A DNA stretch of 37,966 bases. Source: Leptolyngbya sp. FACHB-36. Lineage in GTDB: Bacteria > Cyanobacteriota > Cyanobacteriia > Leptolyngbyales > Leptolyngbyaceae. How positions within the stretch are numbered: position 1 is the stretch's first letter; every line of letters starts with the position of its first letter. Positions 28,774-37,933 of this stretch are shown here, piece after piece. The notes beneath the pieces are model-generated. The model ran no database searches, was not told the DNA's origin, and saw only the letters and a program-made list of their open reading frames with translations. Where the stretch lies: the NCBI RefSeq assembly GCF_014695955.1, contig NZ_JACJPG010000326.1:1-37966 (forward strand), given 5' to 3'. A program made the position numbers and the translations under genes.

Positions 28774-29321
28774 TGACGCGGTTTATTCTTCTTGGTGCGC
28801 CGGGTGCAGGGAAGGGGACGCAGGCGAAGACACTGGCAACTCTTCGCCACATTCCTCATATCTCAACTGGGGATATTTTGCGTGAAGCGGTGTCTCAGGG
28901 AACACCGCTGGGAGTAAAGGCGCAGGGCTATATGGACCGCGGTGAACTAGTGCCTGATCAACTAGTCATTGACTTAATTCGCGAACGGTTAAGTCGACCA
29001 GATGCCCATATTGGTTGGATTCTTGATGGCTTTCCTCGAAACGTCACCCAAGCGACTTTTCTTGATGAGTTGCTGACGGAGATTGATCAGGTCTACGATC
29101 ACGCCATCAATTTTGAAGTACCCGATGACGTCTTAGTACAGCGCATGCTAGGTCGAGGGCGTAAGGACGATACTGAGGAAGTCATTCGCCGTCGGCTACA
29201 GGTTTACCGAGAGCAAACTGCACCGTTGATTGACTTTTACAGCAGCCGTAACAAGCTCGCTACAATTAACGGCAACTCTTCTGTTGAAGAGGTTACAGCT
29301 ACCCTTGAGCAACTCGTTTAG
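28773..29321 (+). CDS. adk: Adenylate kinase (short LID type)
   Basis: A 182-residue adenylate kinase (ATP + AMP to 2 ADP). P-loop [10 protein letters not shown] is at residues 8-17. The AMP-binding part has [12 protein letters not shown] and [12 protein letters not shown]. The LID is short ([16 protein letters not shown]), without the zinc-finger insertion of longer bacterial types. The GTG start overlaps the secY stop. The secY-adk order is conserved in bacteria. Confidence 0.97.
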   Translation: MTRFILLGAPGAGKGTQAKTLATLRHIPHISTGDILREAVSQGTPLGVKAQGYMDRGELVPDQLVIDLIRERLSRPDAHIGWILDGFPRNVTQATFLDELLTEIDQVYDHAINFEVPDDVLVQRMLGRGRKDDTEEVIRRRLQVYREQTAPLIDFYSSRNKLATINGNSSVEEVTATLEQLV

Positions 29322-29455
29322 CAATTGGACAAAAGACGTCAGCGCGCTTCTCGAGCCTGCCGCATGTTAAATAAATCGTCTAGACTCAAGGAGTGCTATT
29401 TGTCAAGATAAGTGTCTGAAGTTAATGAGTTGTCTATAACGTTGAGGAAAAAGAC

Positions 29456-29683
29456 TTGTCCAAACAAGATTTGATTGAGATGGAAGGTACGGTTACGGAG
29501 TCATTGCCCAACGCGATGTTTCGGGTTGATCTGGATAACGGGTTTAATGTGCTTGCCCATATTTCAGGCAAAATTCGGCGAAACTACATCAAAATTCTTC
29601 CGGGCGATCGCGTCAAGGTTGAGCTTACACCGTACGACCTTACAAAAGGTCGAATTACTTACCGGCTCCGTAATAAAAAGTAA
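29456..29683 (+). CDS. infA: Translation initiation factor IF-1
   Basis: A 75-residue OB-fold protein that occupies the 30S A site during initiation. It has [40 protein letters not shown] and the end [11 protein letters not shown]. The start is a TTG at 29456 with GAGG nine bases upstream. A rare start codon for an initiation factor may limit its expression. It lies 134 bp after adk. Confidence 0.98.
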   Translation: MSKQDLIEMEGTVTESLPNAMFRVDLDNGFNVLAHISGKIRRNYIKILPGDRVKVELTPYDLTKGRITYRLRNKK

Positions 29684-29704
29684 TCCGATTACAGGATTTT
29701 ATTA
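29682..29704 (+). terminator. Weak terminator/attenuator after infA
   Basis: AATCC (29682-29686) pairs with GGATT (29694-29698) over a 7-base loop and is followed by TTATTAA. The stem is only five base pairs and starts within the infA stop codon, so it is probably leaky. Confidence 0.35.
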
Positions 29705-29725
29705 AGCCAGGGTAACCAATTTTGT

Positions 29726-29755
29726 TTGACAAAAGCTTCATAAATTTGTTAGAAT
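29726..29755 (+). promoter_or_regulatory. Sigma-70-type promoter inside the ribosomal cluster (upstream of rpmJ)
   Basis: A perfect -35 TTGACA at 29726-29731, an 18-base spacer and TAGAAT (five of six) at 29750-29755. Transcription would start near 29762, about 20 bases before rpmJ. It would drive rpmJ-rpsM-rpsK-rpoA-rplQ and beyond. Confidence 0.7.
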
Positions 29756-29782
29756 GCCATATTTGTAGCGTCGAAATAAATC

Positions 29783-29896
29783 ATGAAAGTGCGGGCGTCG
29801 GTTCGTCGAATCTGTGAAAAATGCCGCGTCATTCGTCGCCGCGGCAGAGTAATGGTGATCTGCTCTAATCCGAAGCACAAGCAGCGTCAAGGCTAG
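29783..29896 (+). CDS. rpmJ: Large ribosomal subunit protein L36 (bL36)
   Basis: A 37-residue zinc-ribbon protein, [20 protein letters not shown] at its start and ending [11 protein letters not shown]. The zinc ligands CX2CX12CX4H are all present, so this is the zinc-binding form. It stabilises 23S rRNA in the 50S. It stands directly after the internal promoter. Confidence 0.98.
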   Translation: MKVRASVRRICEKCRVIRRRGRVMVICSNPKHKQRQG

Positions 29897-29980
29897 TGCT
29901 ATTGGAACTGTTCTGTAAATGGAACGAAGCGTAGGGTTACGATTGCAATTGTAGTCTAATTGAAAGCTGGGAGAAAACGT

Positions 29981-30364
29981 GTGGCACGGATTGCTGGAGT
30001 AGACCTGCCGCGAGATAAGCGAGTCGAAATTGGGTTGACCTATATCTACGGAATTGGGCTGACCCGTTCGAAAGACATTCTCAAGGAAACAGGGGTGAAC
30101 CCGGATACTCGAATCAAAGATTTGAGTGATGCGGATGTCACAGCGCTGCGGGCAGAGGTCGAAGAAAACTATCAAGTCGAAGGCGATCTAAGACGCTTAG
30201 AAGGGCTTAACATCAAGCGTCTAATGGATATCGGCTGCTACAGAGGTCGTCGCCACCGTATGGGGCTACCTGTACGTGGGCAGCGGACTCGGACGAACGC
30301 TCGGACTCGTCGCGGCGGTCGTCGAACAGTGGCAGGTAAGAAGAAAGCACCTAGTAAGAAATAA
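29981..30364 (+). CDS. rpsM: Small ribosomal subunit protein S13 (uS13)
   Basis: A 127-residue uS13 in the 30S head, contacting P-site tRNA and bridge B1. The GTG at 29981 gives the standard [20 protein letters not shown] and has GGGAGAA before it; the open frame from a TTG at 29960 would start upstream of that site. The basic tail [20 protein letters not shown] is typical. Confidence 0.98.
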   Translation: MARIAGVDLPRDKRVEIGLTYIYGIGLTRSKDILKETGVNPDTRIKDLSDADVTALRAEVEENYQVEGDLRRLEGLNIKRLMDIGCYRGRRHRMGLPVRGQRTRTNARTRRGGRRTVAGKKKAPSKK

Positions 30365-30401
30365 TTGCTAGGAAATTGGAATTTCAGGAAGAAGGCGAAA
30401 C

Positions 30402-30797
30402 ATGGCACGACAACCAACCAGAAAGACCGGGGCACGTAAGCAGAAGAAGAACGTGCCAAATGGTGTTGCTCACATTCAATCGACGTTCAACAACACGATC
30501 GTCACGATTTCAGACGCGAGTGGCGAGGTCGTCTCGTGGGCATCTGCGGGTTCCAGCGGCTTTAAAGGCGCGAAAAAAGGAACTCCATTTGCAGCTCAAA
30601 CGGCAGCTGAGAATGCAGCGCGACGCGCAACCGACCAGGGAATGCGCCAGCTCGAAGTCTTGGTCAGCGGTCCTGGTGCAGGTCGGGAAACGGCAATTCG
30701 AGCACTGCAAGGAGCTGGGTTGGAGATCACGCTGATTCGGGACGTGACGCCGATTCCCCACAATGGTTGTCGTCCACCAAAGCGGCGTCGAGTGTAA
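30402..30797 (+). CDS. rpsK: Small ribosomal subunit protein S11 (uS11)
   Basis: A 131-residue uS11 on the 30S platform near the E site. It has [20 protein letters not shown] and the C-terminal [19 protein letters not shown]. rpsD, which lies between rpsK and rpoA in E. coli, is not in this cluster. Confidence 0.99.
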   Translation: MARQPTRKTGARKQKKNVPNGVAHIQSTFNNTIVTISDASGEVVSWASAGSSGFKGAKKGTPFAAQTAAENAARRATDQGMRQLEVLVSGPGAGRETAIRALQGAGLEITLIRDVTPIPHNGCRPPKRRRV

Positions 30798-30903
30798 GGC
30801 ACTCAGTACGGGACGGGGAACGTGTAGTGGTTGCTTTGGTGCAGCAGTTGAGCTTGAGTGAGCGAGGCATTTGCCTTTCAGGTAGTAGCGGGGAGGTCCC
30901 ACG

Positions 30904-31851
30904 GTGGCACAATTTCAGGTTGAATGCGTAGAGTTAAAGACTGAGAAGGACCAAAGCCAAAGTAGTAAGTTTGTGATTGAGCCTTTGGAGCGTGGTCAGG
31001 GCACGACCCTGGGTAACGCTCTGCGGCGGGTGCTACTGTCTAATTTAGAGGGTGCAGCCGTGACAGCCGTGCGGATTGCTGGTGTGAACCACGAGTTTGC
31101 CACGATTCCAGGCGTGCGGGAGGATGTGCTAGACATCCTGCTAAACATGAAGAAGGTTGTTCTGAGAAGCTACTCCTCCCAGCCTCAGATTGGTCGGTTG
31201 CTCGTTCAGGGACCAGAAACTGTGACGGCAGAGCAGTTTGATTTGCCGTCCGAGGTGGAATTGGTTGATCCCTCGCAGTATATTGCGACGCTATCACCTG
31301 GCTCAACCTTGGAAATGGAATTCAGAATTGAGCGCGGTAAGGGCTACCGGGCAGTTGAGAAAGGTCGGGATGAAGCGACCGCACTGGACTTTTTGCAGAT
31401 CGACTCTGTGTTCATGCCAGTTCGTAAGGTGAACTACCTGATAGAGGATGCCCGGATTGGTGGCGCAACTGAGAAGGATCGCCTGATCATGGAGATTTCT
31501 ACAAATGGTAGTTTGACTCCGCAGGAGGCACTGAGCCAAGCAGCAAGCATCCTGGTCGATCTGTTCAATCCACTGAAGGAGATCACCTTCGAGCCAACCG
31601 ATGAGAAGGACGATTTTCCCGACGATCCCAACAACCAAATTCCGATCGAAGAGCTACAGCTCTCGGTACGAGCATATAACTGCTTAAAGCGGGCCCAGAT
31701 TAACTCGGTCGCTGATCTCTTGGACTACACCCAAGAGGACCTGCTGGAGATCAAGAACTTTGGTCAAAAGTCGGCGGAAGAAGTGGTTGAAGCCTTGCAG
31801 CAGCGGTTAGGCATTACGCTGGCTCAGGAGAAATCCTCAAAAAACCCGTAG
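30904..31851 (+). CDS. rpoA: DNA-directed RNA polymerase subunit alpha
   Basis: A 315-residue alpha subunit. The N-terminal domain (dimerisation, beta/beta-prime assembly) contains ERGQGTTLGNALRRVLLSNL. After an acidic linker (DEKDDFPDDPN), the C-terminal domain has LSVRAYNCLKRAQINSVADL and LEIKNFGQKSAEEVVEAL, which bind UP-element DNA and activators. The start is GTG at 30904 with GGGGAGG ahead of it. Confidence 0.99.
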   Translation: MAQFQVECVELKTEKDQSQSSKFVIEPLERGQGTTLGNALRRVLLSNLEGAAVTAVRIAGVNHEFATIPGVREDVLDILLNMKKVVLRSYSSQPQIGRLLVQGPETVTAEQFDLPSEVELVDPSQYIATLSPGSTLEMEFRIERGKGYRAVEKGRDEATALDFLQIDSVFMPVRKVNYLIEDARIGGATEKDRLIMEISTNGSLTPQEALSQAASILVDLFNPLKEITFEPTDEKDDFPDDPNNQIPIEELQLSVRAYNCLKRAQINSVADLLDYTQEDLLEIKNFGQKSAEEVVEALQQRLGITLAQEKSSKNP

Positions 31852-31884
31852 AACACTCACTCTAGTCTGTGGAATCGAAAGAAC

Positions 31885-32235
31885 ATGCGTCACCGTTGTC
31901 GTGTCCCTCAACTTGGCAAACCCGCTGATCAGCGTCGTGCTCTCCTACGGGCGCTAACGACTGAACTGATTCGTAATGGTCGGATTACAACGACCAAGAC
32001 TCGCGCTCAAGCCGTTCGATCGGAAGCTGATCGAATGATTACGTTAGCAAAAGATGGTTCCCTCGCCTCGCGGCGCCAGGCAATGGGTTACCTATATGAT
32101 AAGCAGCTTGTTCATGCGCTATTCGAACAGGCGGCTAGTCGGTATGGCGATCGCAATGGCGGTTACACGCGCATTCTCCGCACGGTTAGTCGTCGTGGTG
32201 ACAACGCCACGATGGCGATTATCGAACTCACTTGA
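31885..32235 (+). CDS. rplQ: Large ribosomal subunit protein L17 (bL17)
   Basis: A 116-residue bL17 near the tunnel exit. [20 protein letters not shown] and the end [12 protein letters not shown] are diagnostic. Its TGA stop is separated from the truA ATG by only three bases. Confidence 0.99.
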   Translation: MRHRCRVPQLGKPADQRRALLRALTTELIRNGRITTTKTRAQAVRSEADRMITLAKDGSLASRRQAMGYLYDKQLVHALFEQAASRYGDRNGGYTRILRTVSRRGDNATMAIIELT

Positions 32236-32238
32236 TTG

Positions 32239-33081
32239 ATGACAGACGCTCTGCTACCGATCCAACGTGTTGCCCTGGTTATCCAGTACCTGGGCACTCA
32301 TTTTCACGGCTGGCAGCGACAGTTGAATCATCGGACAGTACAGGAGGAGATTGAGACAGCGATCGAGGCGATCGTGGGTCATCCAATCCGAATTCATGCG
32401 GCGGGACGAACCGATAGTGGGGTACATGCTGCCGCTCAGGTTGCCCACTTTGATATCGCCAGTCGGATTCCGGCGCATCGCTGGGCCGACATTCTTAACG
32501 CTCGCTTGCCACAAGACATTCTGATTCGAGCCTCTGCCGCTGTTGGCTCCACGTGGCACGCTCGATTCTCGGCGCTCTGGCGACGCTACCGCTACACCCT
32601 CTACACAGATTCCCGTCCTAATCTGTTTGTTCGTCCATTCTCCTGGCACTACTACTATGAGCCGCTCGATGCTGCCCTGATTCAAGAGGCGTTAAATCCG
32701 CTGGTTGGGCGTCATCACTTAGCAGCGTTTCATCGAGCGGGTTCCCGTCGTCCCCACTCGTGGGTAGAGGTTCAGGTCGCAGAGTGTCAGCGTCGTGGCT
32801 CGTTCCTTCAGATTGAAGTGCAAGCAAGTGGCTTTCTCTACGGCATGATGCGGCTGCTGGTAGGTCTGTTGGTGCAAGTTGGATGTGGAGCACGATCGCC
32901 CCTAAGTTTTACGGAGCTTTGGACGGCGCAGCGGCGAGATGATGTGAGATATGCTGCCCCTCCTCAAGGACTGTGTCTGCTACGCGTTGGCTACCCTGAG
33001 TTCCCTTTTCCGATAGACGCTTGGTTTGACACCCAACCGCTACTCGTTCTACCGTCATCCCCCGAATTGTCCGTTATTTAA
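32239..33081 (+). CDS. truA: tRNA pseudouridine(38-40) synthase
   Basis: A 280-residue TruA, which converts uridines 38-40 of the tRNA anticodon arm to pseudouridine. The catalytic aspartate is in AAGRTDSGVHA (about Asp59). Other landmarks are YLGTHFHGWQRQ near the N-terminus and ASGFLYGMMRLLVG late in the protein. The ATG at 32239 is preferred over an adjoining TTG at 32236. Its place between rplQ and rplM is conserved in cyanobacteria. Confidence 0.97.
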   Translation: MTDALLPIQRVALVIQYLGTHFHGWQRQLNHRTVQEEIETAIEAIVGHPIRIHAAGRTDSGVHAAAQVAHFDIASRIPAHRWADILNARLPQDILIRASAAVGSTWHARFSALWRRYRYTLYTDSRPNLFVRPFSWHYYYEPLDAALIQEALNPLVGRHHLAAFHRAGSRRPHSWVEVQVAECQRRGSFLQIEVQASGFLYGMMRLLVGLLVQVGCGARSPLSFTELWTAQRRDDVRYAAPPQGLCLLRVGYPEFPFPIDAWFDTQPLLVLPSSPELSVI

Positions 33082-33118
33082 CCGTCTTTAATTCACTGCT
33101 GCAACCACCGAGACTGCT

Positions 33119-33574
33119 ATGAACAAATCTTACCTTCCTCCCCAAGACGCAATTGAGCGAAACTGGTACGTTGTAGACGCTGCGGATCAGCGTCTAGGCC
33201 GTCTTGCTAGTGAAATCGCGATGGTGCTGCGAGGCAAAAACAAGCCAACTTACACGCCTTTCATGGACACTGGCGACTTTGTTATCGTGATCAACGCTGA
33301 GCAGGTGGACGTCACAGGCAAAAAGCGGACTCAAAAACTCTACCGTCGCCACTCCGGACGTCCTGGCGGTATGAAAACGGAGACGTTTGACAAACTGCAA
33401 GCGCGAATTCCTGAACGGATTATTGAGCACGCCGTCAAGGGAATGCTGCCTAAGAACACACTCGGTCGGCAGTTATTCACCAAGCTGAAGGTGTATGCCG
33501 GACCTGACCATCCCCATCAGGCGCAGCAGCCACAACCACTCGAAATCAACACCATTCCCGGAGGTCAGAACTAA
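33119..33574 (+). CDS. rplM: Large ribosomal subunit protein L13 (uL13)
   Basis: A 151-residue uL13, an early 50S assembly protein. It has [20 protein letters not shown], a [18 protein letters not shown] strand and the [20 protein letters not shown] helix. The stop overlaps the rpsI ATG by one base (TAATG), implying coupled translation; rplM-rpsI pairing is near universal. Confidence 0.99.
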   Translation: MNKSYLPPQDAIERNWYVVDAADQRLGRLASEIAMVLRGKNKPTYTPFMDTGDFVIVINAEQVDVTGKKRTQKLYRRHSGRPGGMKTETFDKLQARIPERIIEHAVKGMLPKNTLGRQLFTKLKVYAGPDHPHQAQQPQPLEINTIPGGQN

Positions 33575-33984
33575 TGCAAGCAACGGACCAAGATCGAGCA
33601 GTGTATTTGGGAACGGGTCGGCGCAAGTCGGCAGTGGCGCGAGTTCGCCTGATTCCCGGAAGCGGGCAGCTAATTATTAATGGCAAACCCGGAGATTTGT
33701 ACCTGCAATTCAACGCTGAGTATTTGTCGGTTGCGAAGGCTCCTCTAGAAACGCTGGGCTTGGAGAACGAGTATGACGTTCTAGTAAACGCCCACGGCGG
33801 TGGCTTGACAGGACAGGCAGATGCAATTCGGTTAGGTGCTGCTCGTGCACTGTGCCAACTGGACCCAGACAACCGGAAGCCGCTTAAGATTGAGGGCTAT
33901 CTGACCCGCGACCCCCGCGCCAAGGAACGGAAGAAGTACGGCTTGCGGAAAGCGCGTAAGGCTCCGCAGTTCTCGAAGCGCTAA
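33574..33984 (+). CDS. rpsI: Small ribosomal subunit protein S9 (uS9)
   Basis: A 136-residue uS9 whose C-terminal tail ([17 protein letters not shown]) reaches the P-site anticodon. The N-terminal [20 protein letters not shown] is diagnostic. GGAGG lies inside the rplM end (33560-33564), nine bases before the ATG. Confidence 0.99.
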   Translation: MQATDQDRAVYLGTGRRKSAVARVRLIPGSGQLIINGKPGDLYLQFNAEYLSVAKAPLETLGLENEYDVLVNAHGGGLTGQADAIRLGAARALCQLDPDNRKPLKIEGYLTRDPRAKERKKYGLRKARKAPQFSKR

Positions 33985-34018
33985 GATTGTAATTGTGTGA
34001 ACGTGTATCAAACGAACC

Positions 34019-34273
34019 ATGCCTAAGCCAGATATTCATCCTAAGTGGTATCCCGACGCCAAAGTCTACTGCAATGGCGAAGTCGTTATGACGATCGGCT
34101 CTACCAAACCCGAACTGCACGTCGATGTGTGGTCGGGCAATCACCCGTTCTTTACGGGTACACAAAAGATCATTGATACGGAAGGCCGCGTGGAGCGCTT
34201 CCTGCGGAAGTACGGCATGATGGACGGCGAGGAAGGTGCAGAGGCTCCTCAGCCCACTAAAAAGCGACGGTAG
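34019..34273 (+). CDS. rpmE: Large ribosomal subunit protein L31 (bL31), zinc-free form
   Basis: An 84-residue bL31 bridging the subunits at the central protuberance. IHPKWYPDAKVYCNGEVV and NHPFFTGTQKIIDTEGRV identify it. Of the four zinc cysteines of C+ L31 only Cys18 remains; the CXXC pair position reads VWSG. It is therefore probably zinc-independent, while bL36 nearby keeps its zinc site. The C-terminal tail is acidic and then basic. Confidence 0.96.
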   Translation: MPKPDIHPKWYPDAKVYCNGEVVMTIGSTKPELHVDVWSGNHPFFTGTQKIIDTEGRVERFLRKYGMMDGEEGAEAPQPTKKRR

Positions 34274-34313
34274 CAGACTCCAGTTTGCCTGAGCTGTTAG
34301 TGGCTAGTCGGTC

Positions 34314-34350
34314 AGTCAAAGACCTTCTAGCTGTTAGCAGCTTTTGACTT
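34314..34350 (+). terminator. Possible terminator between rpmE and prfA
   Basis: AGTCAAA (34314-34320) pairs with TTTGACT (34343-34349), enclosing a perfect AGCTG-TTAG-CAGCT hairpin (34329-34342). The internal bulge is asymmetric and the U-tract short. It may mark the end of the ribosomal transcript before prfA. Confidence 0.4.
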
Positions 34351-34380
34351 TCTGCGTGTCCTTTACCATGAGCGTGTTGT

Positions 34381-35490
34381 ATGGCTGAAGCCTATTTGCT
34401 TGATAAACTTAGATCCGTTGAGCAGACCTTTAATGAACTGACACGGCGACTTGCTGATCCGGATGTTGCTAGAGATGCGGCTGAATTTCAGCGCGTGGCA
34501 AAGTCGCGATCGTCTCTGGAAGAGGTGGTCAACGCGTTTGAGGAATGGAAGACTGCTCAAGAAAATCTGACTGGCACACGGCAAGTTCTTAAGGAAGCCG
34601 GCAGCGATCCAGAAATGCAAGAAATGGCAGCGCTGGAAGTTGAGGAACTGCAATCAAAAATCGATCAGCTAGAAACGCGCCTAAAGATTCTACTACTGCC
34701 CAGCGATCCGAACGATGACAAAAACATCATGCTGGAAATTCGTGCCGGAACGGGTGGGGACGAAGCCAGCATTTGGGCGGGCGATTTAGTGCGGATGTAC
34801 TCACGCTACGCGGAGGGTCAACGCTGGCGAGTGAAGCTGGTCAGCGAATCGCTAGCCGATATGGGCGGCTTCAAGGAAGCGGTTCTAGAAATTCAGGGCG
34901 ATCGCGTCTATAGCAAGCTGAAGTTTGAAGCGGGCGTACATCGCGTGCAGCGAGTTCCGGCAACCGAGGCACAGGGGCGTGTTCACACCTCGACAGCGAC
35001 CGTTGCCGTGATGCCGGAAGTGGACGATGTGGAAGTTCACATCGATGCCAAAGACATCGAACTCACCACGATGCGATCGGGCGGTGCAGGCGGACAGAAC
35101 GTCAACAAAGTAGAAACAGCGGTTGATCTGCTGCACAAACCGACCGGAATCCGGATTAAATGTATGGAAGAGCGATCGCAGCTGCAAAACCGCGAACGCG
35201 CCATGCAGATTCTGCGGGCAAAACTCTACGAGATCAAACTGCAAGAGCAGCAAGAAGCTGTAACCTCTGCCCGTCGAATGCAGGTGGGAACGGGTTCACG
35301 ATCAGAGAAAATTCGCACCTACAACTACAAGGACAACCGCGTCACCGACCATCGACTCGGACAAAACTTCAGCTTGGCTCCTGTACTTGAAGGCGACATT
35401 GATGAACTGATTCAGACGTGTATCTCTCAGGACCAGCAGGAGCGGCTGGAAGCGTTGGCAGCAGAAACGAATGGGCAGGCAGTGGCGTAA
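34381..35490 (+). CDS. prfA: Peptide chain release factor 1
   Basis: A 369-residue RF1 that reads UAA and UAG and triggers peptide hydrolysis. The tripeptide anticodon PAT occurs in [18 protein letters not shown], which marks RF1 rather than RF2. The catalytic GGQ is in [17 protein letters not shown]. The N-terminal coiled coil is intact and the length is usual. The rpmE-prfA order is common in cyanobacteria. A PrmC methyltransferase gene is not in the window. Confidence 0.98.
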   Translation: MAEAYLLDKLRSVEQTFNELTRRLADPDVARDAAEFQRVAKSRSSLEEVVNAFEEWKTAQENLTGTRQVLKEAGSDPEMQEMAALEVEELQSKIDQLETRLKILLLPSDPNDDKNIMLEIRAGTGGDEASIWAGDLVRMYSRYAEGQRWRVKLVSESLADMGGFKEAVLEIQGDRVYSKLKFEAGVHRVQRVPATEAQGRVHTSTATVAVMPEVDDVEVHIDAKDIELTTMRSGGAGGQNVNKVETAVDLLHKPTGIRIKCMEERSQLQNRERAMQILRAKLYEIKLQEQQEAVTSARRMQVGTGSRSEKIRTYNYKDNRVTDHRLGQNFSLAPVLEGDIDELIQTCISQDQQERLEALAAETNGQAVA

Positions 35491-35562
35491 TGGCTGGTTG
35501 CGTCAGGCAATTCGCTGCTAGACTGGTTTGACTTGTGGCGGCTACTCATCGAACAGCTCATC

Positions 35563-36816
35563 ATGCCTCGCTTTCTCCATCTCGCGGACGTTCATCTCGG
35601 CTTCGATCGCTACGACAGCAAAGCGCGCACCAAAGACTTTTATCTGGCGTTTCAGGATGCGCTGGAAAAGTACGCGATCGCCGAGCAAGTTGATTTTGTG
35701 GTGATTGCAGGAGATTTATTTGAGCATCGCACGATCCAGCCGGCAATCCTGAATCAAGCGAAGCTGTGCCTGCAACAGCTAAACGAGGTGGGCATTCCAA
35801 CGATCGCCATTGAAGGCAATCACGATAACCGTCCCTATGGCACGAAAACAAGCTGGCTGCGGTATCTCGCAGATTGGTATGGGCTAATTTTGCTAGAGCC
35901 AGGAGATACGGCGCTGGGTGAGGCGTTGTACGCGCCGTGGGACTGGGAAACGCAGCGGGGCGGCTACATCGATTTAGACTGCGGCGTGCGCGTTCTAGGG
36001 TCTCAGTGGTACGGAGCGTCTGCCCCCAAGGCCATCGTCACGCTAGCGGATGCAATCCAAAGCCTGCCTTCTGGTCCAGCTCATACGGTGATGCTGTTTC
36101 ATCACGGGATGGAGGGGCAGATCGCTCGTTATCAAGGGGCATTGTCCTACAACGATCTGTTGCCGCTGAAGCAGGCAGGCGTCGATTACCTGGCGCTGGG
36201 ACACATCCACAAAAACTACGCAGAGCAGGGCTGGATTTTTAACCCTGGTTCCATAGAGGCAAACAGCGTCGAAGAAAGTCGCTACGATCGCGGCGTTTAC
36301 CTGGTAGACCTTGACAGTACGGGCATTCACGCCGAGTTAAAGCAGGATTATCACCAGCGCCCTACGATACGACTGAACCTGAAGGCGCGAGGAGAAGAGA
36401 GCATCGACGGGTTGGAAACGGCAGCGGTCGCGATGGTGCAGCAGGCAATGCAGTCAGGCAAGCTTGATCCCGCTCAGGAGCCGATCGTCGAACTGCGGAT
36501 TGACGGACAGGTGGGTTTTGATCGCCTTGATCTGGACACGCGCCAGCTTCAGCAAGACCTCAAAACTCTTAGCAACGCCCTGATCTTTCTGCTGAAGTAC
36601 GACGTAGACTCCGTCGAGTACGCCACGCCAATTTCCGAGGACGCTAGCCGACTGCAAGTTGAACAAGAGGTATTCACGGATCTCTTGGCTGCTCACAGTA
36701 CGTACAAAACGCGATCAAGCATTCTGGCGCAGGGACTCATCGATCTTAAGGAGTTACAGATACAAGGACGATCGGAAGCGGACCTTTATGAGTTTGTTAC
36801 TCGCCTGCTGGAGTAA
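35563..36816 (+). CDS. SbcD/Mre11-like metallophosphoesterase (DNA repair exonuclease)
   Basis: A 417-residue protein from the ATG at 35563 (MPRFLHLADVHLGFDR); ten earlier codons from a TTG-like start at 35533 are not conserved-looking. All Mre11/SbcD metal motifs are seen: DVH (D9, H11), GDLFEHR (D51), GNHD (N86-D88), LFHHGMEG and LGHIHKNY. A C-terminal capping region (residues about 270-417) follows. Such nucleases usually act with an SMC-like ATPase (SbcC/Rad50), but no such gene lies here. The stop overlaps the convergent glycosyltransferase end by 20 bp. Confidence 0.88.
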   Translation: MPRFLHLADVHLGFDRYDSKARTKDFYLAFQDALEKYAIAEQVDFVVIAGDLFEHRTIQPAILNQAKLCLQQLNEVGIPTIAIEGNHDNRPYGTKTSWLRYLADWYGLILLEPGDTALGEALYAPWDWETQRGGYIDLDCGVRVLGSQWYGASAPKAIVTLADAIQSLPSGPAHTVMLFHHGMEGQIARYQGALSYNDLLPLKQAGVDYLALGHIHKNYAEQGWIFNPGSIEANSVEESRYDRGVYLVDLDSTGIHAELKQDYHQRPTIRLNLKARGEESIDGLETAAVAMVQQAMQSGKLDPAQEPIVELRIDGQVGFDRLDLDTRQLQQDLKTLSNALIFLLKYDVDSVEYATPISEDASRLQVEQEVFTDLLAAHSTYKTRSSILAQGLIDLKELQIQGRSEADLYEFVTRLLE

Positions 36817-37933
36817 TGATGCCATCGCTCTGAATCTCCAGCTTGCGACCGCGCCAGTATACGCTTCGCCCTACCGCACCGATCGCCCACACCGCCACGC
36901 TCAGCAAATCCCGCAGCGGCAGCAGCCAAAGCCAGCGCAGCAGGTTAGGACAATTGAGCGCTACGAGAGCAACGCCCGCTTGGCTGATTCGAATAATGAG
37001 AGTAATTAAGCTAAGCGCGATCGCCCACGGTTGCCAACCTGTAAACAGCAGCAGCGGCAAGCAAAACACGGTCCCATAGCAGATCGGGAGCGTGTAATAA
37101 ATAGGACCGCGATTAAACCGAATGGTTCGCGCCCACCGCAGTTCACGCTGGAACAGGTCTCGAAGCGTTTCATGGCCCGTGTCAGATTCCAGCACGTAGC
37201 GAGACAGTTCCACGCGGTACCCCGCCTGCGCCATGCGCTTACCCAGGTTGTAGTCGGACCCAATGCGGCTGAGATGCAGCCCACCCGCATCGGTCAAACT
37301 CGACTGACGCACCGCGATCGTGGCTCCTACCGCAAACTTCAGTCCACCATCTAATGCTTGCGCGACCAGCGCACTGGGAATAAAGTCACAGCCGCGCCCC
37401 AACGCGGCTAACGCCGCAGTCAACCCCTTGGGATTGTGCCCAATAAACGCGCACGTCACCATCCCAACCTCCGGTTCCGCCAGAGGACCTGTCACCGTCC
37501 TTAAATAGTCGGAACTGACCTGAATGTCGCTGTCTACAAACACAATCACTTCATGCCGCTTTGCCTCTAGCAGGTAGCTGAGCGTGCTGTCTTTGTGATT
37601 AATGCCGCGTGGTTCGAGCCCAATAAACAAGCGCACGCGATCGGGAAACGTTTCCGCCAGTCGGTGCAGCAGCGGCACTGCCAAATCGGTTGGATCGACT
37701 ACGCCAAACAGCACTTCGTACTCTGGATAGTCCTGCTGGCACAGCGAGGACCAGTTCTCCCAGGCAGCAGCATCCACGCCACACACGGGCACCAGAATTG
37801 AGACTGGTTCACCCAGTGACTTAGTTGCTGAGTTTGAAGCAGCAAAAAATCGCTGGGTGCAGACGGCGCAAGCAACGTAAAATGCGATCGATCCGCTCAC
37901 CAGCAGCGTCAAAACCAGTTGTAACAGAAGCAT
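36797..37933 (-). CDS. HpnI-like family 2/21 glycosyltransferase
   Basis: A 378-residue membrane glycosyltransferase. An N-terminal transmembrane segment (residues 3-24) precedes a GT-A domain with SILVPVCGVD, the DXD motif VDSDIQV (D134, D136), a later GSDYNLG aspartate and RELRW (263-267), the (Q/R)XXRW block of processive-type enzymes. Two or three hydrophobic helices follow (about 278-350). The pattern resembles ceramide-glucosyltransferase-like HpnI, which adds N-acetylglucosamine to bacteriohopanetetrol. That substrate assignment rests on memory of the family; no other hopanoid gene is visible, and the upstream neighbour is outside the window. Confidence 0.8.
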   Translation of the reverse strand: MLLLQLVLTLLVSGSIAFYVACAVCTQRFFAASNSATKSLGEPVSILVPVCGVDAAAWENWSSLCQQDYPEYEVLFGVVDPTDLAVPLLHRLAETFPDRVRLFIGLEPRGINHKDSTLSYLLEAKRHEVIVFVDSDIQVSSDYLRTVTGPLAEPEVGMVTCAFIGHNPKGLTAALAALGRGCDFIPSALVAQALDGGLKFAVGATIAVRQSSLTDAGGLHLSRIGSDYNLGKRMAQAGYRVELSRYVLESDTGHETLRDLFQRELRWARTIRFNRGPIYYTLPICYGTVFCLPLLLFTGWQPWAIALSLITLIIRISQAGVALVALNCPNLLRWLWLLPLRDLLSVAVWAIGAVGRSVYWRGRKLEIQSDGIITPAGE

